From Clostridiales bacterium (GTDB taxonomy: Bacteria > Bacillota > Clostridia > Oscillospirales > Oscillospiraceae), in NCBI GenBank assembly GCA_019423635.1, contig JAHZBA010000057.1:1-9893 (forward strand): a DNA stretch of 9,893 nucleotides. Reading direction: 5' to 3'. Below the pieces are notes generated by a model. It worked only from the letters and a program-made list of their open reading frames with translations, ran no database searches and was not told where the DNA came from. A program made the translations under genes and the position numbers. Of this stretch, positions 6,372-9,893 are shown one piece after another. The stretch's first letter is position 1. Each line of letters opens with the position of its first letter.

Positions 6372-6428
6372 GCGGGGGGACCTGGACTGGCGCGATATCA
6401 TCAACCCCAAGACCAAGCCCTTTACCGC
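6372..6428 (+). repeat. 57-bp direct repeat, copy 2: displaced 3' end of mgsA
   Basis: This exact second copy of 6164-6220 would encode the MgsA-like C-terminus (GDLDWRDIINPKTKPFTA) and is followed by GCG TAA, a proper stop in frame. It is not joined to any upstream reading frame, so it is a gene-end fragment and not a gene. It lies 20 bases before the T-box promoter, which suggests that this copy marks the ancestral junction between mgsA and the hisS leader, and that 6221-6371 entered or was duplicated later. The direction of events is inference. Confidence 0.93.
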
Positions 6429-6447
6429 GTAACTGGGCGGTTCCCGG

Positions 6448-6476
6448 TTGACTTTTTCCCCGCTTTGGGGTAGTAT
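6448..6476 (+). promoter_or_regulatory. Sigma-A-type promoter of the T-box/hisS transcript
   Basis: TTGACT (6448-6453) and TAGTAT (6471-6476) are separated by exactly 17 bases, close to the TTGACA-17-TATAAT consensus. The predicted start near 6483 puts all T-box elements inside the transcript. It is the best promoter in the window. Confidence 0.82.
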
Positions 6477-6482
6477 TGTGGA

Positions 6483-6720
6483 GCAAAAACCGCCCTGACG
6501 GGGCAAGTACCGCCCACACCGCCGCAGCAGAGAAGGACGCCTCCGGCTGAAAGCGTCCGCGGCAGGAGGCCGGGAGACGGCCTTACCAGCGGGCCCGGAG
6601 ACGGGTGTGGTCCCCTTCCCGCAACAGAAGGACAGAGGGAGCGGAATTCCGCTCTGAACATGGGTGGCACCACGAAAGCAGGCGCTTTCGTCCCGTGGCA
6701 GGGGACGAGAGCGCCTTTTT
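6483..6720 (+). promoter_or_regulatory. T-box riboswitch leader upstream of hisS, apparently Asp-type
   Basis: The antiterminator box TGGGTGGCACCACG (6661-6674) matches the T-box consensus AGGGTGGNACCGCG. Upstream, the Stem I basal helix can be read as CCACACC (6514-6520) with GGTGTGG (6604-6610). An AGAGA stretch follows the 5' strand, then a hairpin GGACGC (6535-6540)/GCGTCC (6553-6558). The codon in the specifier position, directly before a purine and the 3' basal strand, is GAC (6600-6602). There is no CAC or CAT between 6558 and 6658. The palindrome GAGCGGAATTCCGCTC before the box fits Stem III. T-boxes sense uncharged tRNA by pairing the specifier to the anticodon and UGGN to the acceptor end. 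Here UGGC demands a G73 tRNA (as Asp), not the C73 of tRNA-His. The T-box call is firm; the Asp assignment is a hand reading. Confidence 0.9.
6681..6720 (+). terminator. T-box-controlled intrinsic terminator
   Basis: GGCGCTTTCGTCCC (6681-6694) pairs with GGGACGAGAGCGCC (6702-6715) with one T-G wobble, giving a 14-bp stem followed at once by TTTTT (6716-6720). It lies directly after the antiterminator box and competes with it for the same region, the standard T-box attenuator layout. Confidence 0.93.
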
Positions 6721-6757
6721 ACGGCCCACCCCGGCCTCTGAGTCCCTCCGCCGCCCG

Positions 6758-6829
6758 GTAGGGGCCGACGCCCCAGGGCGGCCTCTCTTGCCCCTCTGGG
6801 GCAATTCACCTTCTGCCCACATCGGCCCG
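6758..6829. repeat. Decayed copy of the palindromic intergenic element
   Basis: GTAGGGGCCGACGCCC (6758-6773) and GCCCACATCGGCCCG (6815-6829) match pieces of the 91-bp elements near the window end (GTAGGGGC terminus and GCCCACATCGGCCCG core). The middle is unrelated and holds a perfect hairpin TTGCCCC-TCT-GGGGCAA (6788-6804). This looks like an old, rearranged member of the same family, lying between the T-box terminator and hisS. Confidence 0.6.
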
Positions 6830-6847
6830 GCCAGTGTGGAGACGAGA

Positions 6848-6877
6848 CGCACCCTGTCCGGCTTTATGGAGCTGCTG
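6848..6877 (+). pseudogene. Stray copy of the hisS 5' coding end
   Basis: These 30 bases differ at one position from 7039-7068 within hisS and encode the same peptide RTLSGFMELL found at residues 7-16 of HisRS. Weaker similarity runs on for about a dozen bases (TRRE against PARQ). There is no start codon with a ribosome binding site before it and the frame soon departs from HisRS, so it is a fragment. It sits 191 bases before the genuine copy. Confidence 0.85.
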
Positions 6878-6906
6878 ACCCGCCGGGAGCCCCTCTTTTT
6901 CATCCA

Positions 6907-6977
6907 AACAGGCCGAAGTGAATTCGGCCTGTTCCAAGGTTTTGCTGCGCAAAACGCTTGACGCCGCTTTCGCGGCG
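6907..6977. repeat. Cluster of three perfect hairpins before hisS
   Basis: Three inverted repeats follow one another: AACAGGCCGAA-GTGAA-TTCGGCCTGTT (6907-6933, 11-bp stem), GTTTTGC-TGC-GCAAAAC (6939-6955, 7-bp stem) and CGCCGC-TTTC-GCGGCG (6962-6977, 6-bp stem). None has a clear T-run. They lie between the stray hisS fragment and the true ribosome binding site (AAAAAGGAG, 7005-7013), so they would be in the 5' untranslated region of any transcript that escapes the T-box terminator. They look like a compound intergenic repeat; an effect on hisS expression is possible but unproven. Confidence 0.8.
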
Positions 6978-7020
6978 AGGCGGGCAGCAGCCTCAATTAC
7001 TGTTAAAAAGGAGCATCACT

Positions 7021-8373
7021 ATGGCCCAGATCAAACCCCGCACCCTGTCCGGTTTTATGGAGCTGCTGCCCGCGCGGCAGGTACAGTTCGACCGGATGGT
7101 GGAGATTCTGCGCAAGTCCTATTCCCTGTACGGCTTCACCCCCCTCGACACCCCGGCCATCGAGGCGGCCGAGGTGCTGCTGGCCAAGGGCGGCGGCGAG
7201 ACGGAGAAGCAGATCTACCGCTTCACCAAGGGCGACTCCGACCTTGCCCTCCGCTTTGATCTCACCGTGCCTCTGGCCAAGTATGTAGCCCTGCACCAGA
7301 ATGAGCTGACCTTCCCCTTCCGCCGGTTCCAGATCTCCAAGGTCTACCGGGGAGAGCGGGCCCAGAAGGGCCGCTACCGGGAGTTCTACCAGGCGGACAT
7401 CGACGTCATCGGCGACGGCAGCCTGGACATCACCAACGAGGCGGAGATCCCCTCCATCATCTACAAGACCTTCACCGCCCTGGGCCTGCGCCGCTTCAAG
7501 ATCCGGGTCAACAACCGGAAGGTGCTCAACGGCCTGTTCGCCATCCTGGGCCTGGAGAAGCAGGCCGGGGACGTGATGCGCACCATCGACAAGCTGGAGA
7601 AGATCGGCCCGGAGAAGGTGCGCGCCATCCTGACGGACGACTTCGCCGTACCCGGCGGGGCGGCCGACGCCCTGCTCGCCCTCCTGGCCGCCGGCGATCC
7701 CATGGCCGCGCTGGAGCCCTTCAAGGGGAAGAACGAGCTTTTCGATCTAGGCGTGGCCGAGCTGGAGACCGTGATCAGGTATATGTCCGCCTTCGGCGTG
7801 CCGGAGGAGCACTTCATGGTGGATCTCACCATTGCCCGCGGCCTGGACTACTACACCGGCACCGTGTATGAGACCGTCATGCTGGATCACCCGGAGGTGG
7901 GTTCCATCTGCTCCGGGGGCCGTTATGATAACTTGGCGGAATATTATACCGATAAACAACTCCCCGGAGTCGGTATTTCCATCGGTCTGACCCGCCTGTT
8001 CTCCGTACTGGAGGCCCAGGGCTATCTGAACGACGCCCTGGTCACCGCCCCGGCGGACGTGCTGATCCTCCCCATGACCGAGGAGCTCTCCCCCGCCATC
8101 TCCTTCGCCACCGCCCTGCGGGACGCGGGCGTGCGCGCCCAGCTCCACTGTGAGAAGAAGAAGTTCAAGCAGAAGCTGTCCTATGCGGACAAGCTGTCCA
8201 TCCCCTACGCCGCCTTCCTGGGGGAGGACGAGATTCAGCAGAACAAGGTGACGGTAAAGGATCTGACCACCGGGCAGCAGCAGACCGTGACGGCCGGGGA
8301 GGCCGTGGCCCTGGTACAGGCCGGGCTGGCGGCCCGGGCGGGCGGTACTCCCATCCAGGAGCCGGAGGCCTGA
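7021..8373 (+). CDS. hisS: Histidyl-tRNA synthetase
   Basis: The 450-residue class II synthetase charges tRNA-His with histidine. Motif 2 is in FRRFQISKVYRGERAQKGRYREFYQADIDVIG (about 100-130, with Arg and Glu of RGER); the preceding RFDLTVPLAKYVA is the family's ATP-site stretch; the histidine-binding signature ARGLDYYTGTVYE (about 271-283) and SGGRYDNL (about 295-302) are intact; motif 3 is GVGISIGLTRL. The C-terminal anticodon-binding domain (about 340-430) contains VLILPMTEE and the KKKFKQKLSYADKL basic helix. The ATG at 7021 has AAAAAGGAG at 7005-7013; in-frame codons upstream run through hairpin repeats and are not coding. It is preceded by a T-box leader; no aspS follows in the window, although hisS-aspS pairs are common in Bacillota. 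Confidence 0.97.
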   Translation: MAQIKPRTLSGFMELLPARQVQFDRMVEILRKSYSLYGFTPLDTPAIEAAEVLLAKGGGETEKQIYRFTKGDSDLALRFDLTVPLAKYVALHQNELTFPFRRFQISKVYRGERAQKGRYREFYQADIDVIGDGSLDITNEAEIPSIIYKTFTALGLRRFKIRVNNRKVLNGLFAILGLEKQAGDVMRTIDKLEKIGPEKVRAILTDDFAVPGGAADALLALLAAGDPMAALEPFKGKNELFDLGVAELETVIRYMSAFGVPEEHFMVDLTIARGLDYYTGTVYETVMLDHPEVGSICSGGRYDNLAEYYTDKQLPGVGISIGLTRLFSVLEAQGYLNDALVTAPADVLILPMTEELSPAISFATALRDAGVRAQLHCEKKKFKQKLSYADKLSIPYAAFLGEDEIQQNKVTVKDLTTGQQQTVTAGEAVALVQAGLAARAGGTPIQEPEA

Positions 8374-8383
8374 TGGAACTTTC

Positions 8384-8409
8384 TCCCCATGTCCCCGTCT
8401 AAATGGGGA
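8384..8409. other. Stem-loop between hisS and the SLH gene
   Basis: TCCCCAT (8384-8390) and ATGGGGA (8403-8409) form a 7-bp stem with a 12-base loop in the 64-base gap after hisS. There is no T-run, so it is at best a weak terminator or processing site. Confidence 0.4.
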
Positions 8410-8437
8410 AAACCCGACGTACAGGAGGAAATGTTCC

Positions 8438-9358
8438 ATGAAACAGCAGCTCATCGCCCTGGCTCTCTCCACCGCCCTGCTGGCAGGCTCCGCCGCCGCC
8501 ATCGCGCCGGAGGAGGCCTTCCCCGCCGTCAACACCTATCCCGGCTTTGCCGATGTGGCCGGCTCGGCCTGGTACGCCGCCACCGTCCAGACCTGCTATG
8601 AGGTGGGCCTCATGACCGGCACCGGCGCCGGCTTTGCCCCCGACCAGGTGCTTACCGTGGGCGAGGTGGCCGCCATCGCCGCCCGCATGAACGAGGCCAT
8701 CACCGGCGACTCCATTTACCTGGTGGATTCCACCCTGCCCTGGTACACCTCCTATGTGGACTATCTGGAAAAACTGGGGGTGGAGGTGCCCGATCCCGTC
8801 AAGCAGGCCACCCGCCAGGAGTTCATCGCCATGCTTGCCGCCGTGGTGCCCGAGGATATGCTGACCCCCATCAACCAGATCACCGCCCTGCCCGACACCG
8901 CCGACGCCGCCGTGCTGTCCTTCTACAACGCCGGCATCCTCACCGGCGTGGACGACTGGGGCACCTTTGCCCCCGGCAAGACCCTCACCCGGGCGGAGAC
9001 CGCCGCCATGGTGGCCCGGGTCGCCCGGCCGGAGCTGCGGGAGAGCTTCTCCCCCGCCGACTACGCCATGTTTACCGCCGCCTATCTCAAGCCCGCCGAC
9101 GTGCTCTTCACCAACGGCGTCACCGCCGGGCAGTATCTGCCCTATGTCCAGACCCTCATCGACGGCCTGGAGGCCGACTGCGCCGCCCAGGGCATGGAGT
9201 TCAACTGGTTCAACACCGTGGACGGTGTGACCTTCCTGGACTATGTGGAGGACACCGCCCTGGCCCACTTCGGCGTCACCGCCAAGGACGGCACCCAGCT
9301 CTACAAGGACTTCGACATGCAGGTGTATTACAGCCGCTATCTGGATCAGAAGGGATAA
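8438..9358 (+). CDS. Secreted S-layer-homology domain protein
   Basis: The 306-residue protein starts with a signal peptide (MKQQLIALALSTALLAGSAAA, cleavage near residue 21). Three SLH-like repeats follow: about 36-86 (YPGFADV, SAWYAATV, VGLMTGTGAGFAPDQVLTVGE), a divergent one at about 100-140 (LPWYTSYVDYLEKLGV, TRQEFIAMLA) and about 149-198 (LPDTADAAVLSFYNAGILTG, FAPGKTLTRAETAAMVARV). SLH domains bind pyruvylated secondary cell-wall polymer, so it is probably anchored to the wall. The C-terminal 100 residues (FTNGVTAGQYLPYVQTLIDGL and so on) are unassigned; they faintly resemble the N-terminal part of SurA/PrsA-type foldases, but no isomerase domain follows. AGGAGG at 8423-8428 fixes the start. 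The stop lies 5 bases before a repeat array, so loss of a longer C-terminus is possible. Confidence 0.88.
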   Translation: MKQQLIALALSTALLAGSAAAIAPEEAFPAVNTYPGFADVAGSAWYAATVQTCYEVGLMTGTGAGFAPDQVLTVGEVAAIAARMNEAITGDSIYLVDSTLPWYTSYVDYLEKLGVEVPDPVKQATRQEFIAMLAAVVPEDMLTPINQITALPDTADAAVLSFYNAGILTGVDDWGTFAPGKTLTRAETAAMVARVARPELRESFSPADYAMFTAAYLKPADVLFTNGVTAGQYLPYVQTLIDGLEADCAAQGMEFNWFNTVDGVTFLDYVEDTALAHFGVTAKDGTQLYKDFDMQVYYSRYLDQKG

Positions 9359-9360
9359 GC

Positions 9361-9389
9361 TCCGGGCGGGTGTGGGCACCCGCCCCTAC
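9361..9389. repeat. Partial palindromic element (right end) with perfect hairpin
   Basis: GGGCGGGTG-TGGG-CACCCGCCC (9364-9385) is a perfect 9-bp stem, and CCGCCCCTAC (9380-9389) is the right terminus shared with the complete elements that follow. This is a left-truncated member of the array that abuts the SLH gene. It may also act as a 3' hairpin for that mRNA, though no T-run follows. Confidence 0.75.
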
Positions 9390-9412
9390 ACCCTCTATAC
9401 GCCCCCTTACCC

Positions 9413-9503
9413 GTAGGGGCGGCCCTTGTGGCCGCCCGTGTCCCACATAGGGGCCGATGCCCACATCGGCCCGCCTCCGGGCGGGGACAAGCCCCGCCCC
9501 TAC
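9413..9503. repeat. Palindromic intergenic element, copy 1 (91 bp)
   Basis: The element is bounded by GTAGGGGCGG (9413-9422) and its exact inverted copy CCGCCCCTAC (9494-9503). Inside are three perfect hairpins: GGGCGGCC/GGCCGCCC (9417-9424/9430-9437), GGGCCGATG/CATCGGCCC (9451-9459/9464-9472) and GGGCGGGG/CCCCGCCC (9479-9486/9492-9499). The shape is that of a REP/BIME- or MITE-like non-coding element. It has no transposase gene. Confidence 0.92.
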
Positions 9504-9527
9504 GATCCCCCTATACACCCCTCTCCC

Positions 9528-9618
9528 GTAGGGGCGGCCCTTGTGGCCGCCCGTGTCTCCCGTAAAGGCCGATGCCCACATCGGCCCGCCTCCGGGCGGG
9601 GACAAACCCCGCGCCTAC
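9528..9618. repeat. Palindromic intergenic element, copy 2 (91 bp)
   Basis: It starts exactly 115 bases after copy 1 and is the same length. The left end is intact (GTAGGGGCGG); the right end reads CCGCGCCTAC, one change. Relative to copy 1 the segment after the first hairpin reads GTGTCTCCCGTAAAGGCC instead of GTGTCCCACATAGGGGCC. The 24-base spacer before it is rich in C and T. Confidence 0.92.
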
Positions 9619-9642
9619 GATCCCCCTATACACCCCTCTCCC

Positions 9643-9733
9643 GTAGGGGCAGCCCTTGTGGCCGCCCGTGTCTCCCGTAAAGGCCGCTGCCCACATTGAC
9701 CCGCCTCCAGGCGGGGACAAGCCCCGCCCCTAC
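9643..9733. repeat. Palindromic intergenic element, copy 3 (91 bp)
   Basis: It starts 115 bases after copy 2 and is the same length. It shares the GTGTCTCCCGTAAAGGCC variant with copy 2, but its left end (GTAGGGGCAG) and central hairpin (GCTGCCCACATTGACCCG) carry several changes, so it is more decayed. The right end CCGCCCCTAC is intact. Confidence 0.9.
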
Positions 9734-9754
9734 ACCCTCTATACACCCCCTTTC

Positions 9755-9780
9755 CTGTAGGGGCGTCCCTTTGGGCGTTC
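9755..9780. repeat. Truncated fourth element
   Basis: CTGTAGGGGCGTCCCTTTGG (from 9755) matches the left end of the element 114 bases after copy 3, then similarity is lost at the change to A+T-rich DNA. It marks the right border of the array. Confidence 0.75.
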
Positions 9781-9858
9781 CAATCTGCCTATATGGCTCT
9801 CTTTCCTATCCTGATTGTATTTTATTTTTCTTATATTGCGATTTGGAGTTGATTTTTG

Positions 9859-9893
9859 ATGCAGACAACCCATACCCATTACCGCACCCACAC
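9859..9893 (+). CDS. Possible start of a further gene, cut by the window end
   Basis: After the array, base composition turns sharply A+T-rich (9781-9858), as in a promoter region. An ATG at 9859 is preceded by TTGGAG (9843-9848) at a usable distance, and the eleven codons up to the end (MQTTHTHYRTH) are open. A TATATT at 9832-9837 could be a -10, but I see no convincing -35. Too short to identify. Confidence 0.3.
   Translation, partial: MQTTHTHYRTH

Noticed and set aside
6605..6961. 118-codon + strand frame through the T-box and hisS leader
   Set aside because: It runs through the antiterminator, terminator and repeats. The only protein-like part is the stray hisS fragment RTLSGFMELL.
8399..9379. 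326-codon - strand frame opposite the SLH gene
   Set aside because: It is a Gly/His-rich shadow of a gene with a clear signal peptide, SLH repeats and AGGAGG on the + strand.
9276..9720. Open frames on both strands across the repeat array (Gly/Arg/Pro-rich, up to about 109 residues)
   Set aside because: They are repeated peptides such as GGHKGRPYGRG produced by the tandem palindromic elements, with no ribosome binding sites. Such products are often mis-annotated as hypothetical proteins.
9361..9780. CRISPR array
   Set aside because: The periodicity is 115 bp with palindromic 91-bp units and near-identical spacers; CRISPR repeats are short with unique spacers, and there are no cas genes.

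Overview
The window is G+C-rich and densely coded, with almost every gene on the + strand. It suggests the origin-proximal chromosome of a high-GC, gut-type clostridium of the Oscillospiraceae kind (Flavonifractor/Lawsonibacter-like). The evidence is a Bacillota-type soj-spo0J pair with a perfect parS site, strong AGGAGG-type ribosome binding sites, a T-box leader on hisS, an S-layer-homology protein, and G+C-rich palindromic intergenic repeats. The taxonomic call is inference; no rRNA is present.

Layout. Bases 1-198 are the 3' end of soj (parA). parB follows (269-1162) and is translationally coupled to a small membrane/coiled-coil protein gene of unknown function. A perfect 16-bp parS palindrome (1752-1767) lies before serS. 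Then come a small lipoprotein gene, mscL, a three-helix membrane protein gene and rsmG (gidB). In most Bacillota rsmG precedes soj-spo0J; here it follows, separated by serS and mscL. A minD-like ATPase gene and a methylglyoxal-synthase-like gene follow; their adjacency is familiar from clostridial mre-min-rodA-mgsA clusters, but minC and minE are not here.

Bases 6225-7020 are a complex intergenic leader. It holds a hairpin block, a 57-bp exact second copy of the 3' end of mgsA, a strong promoter, a T-box riboswitch with its terminator, a decayed copy of an intergenic repeat, a stray copy of the first codons of hisS, and three more hairpins directly before hisS. Both nucleotides that set T-box specificity point to aspartate (GAC specifier, UGGC antiterminator), not histidine. 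hisS (7021-8373) is intact and is followed by a secreted SLH-domain protein. Bases 9361-9780 are a tandem array of 91-bp palindromic elements with 10-bp inverted ends at 115-bp spacing. The last ~110 bases are A+T-rich and may hold the start of another gene.

Functional themes: chromosome partitioning (Soj, ParB, parS, perhaps the MinD-like protein), translation (SerRS, HisRS, RsmG) and envelope (MscL, lipoprotein, SLH protein). The points most worth a second look are the MgsA homologue lacking its catalytic base, the Asp-type T-box in front of hisS, the two gene-end duplications flanking that leader, the atypical SerRS, and the repeat array. I see no CRISPR array, transposase, tRNA or rRNA.
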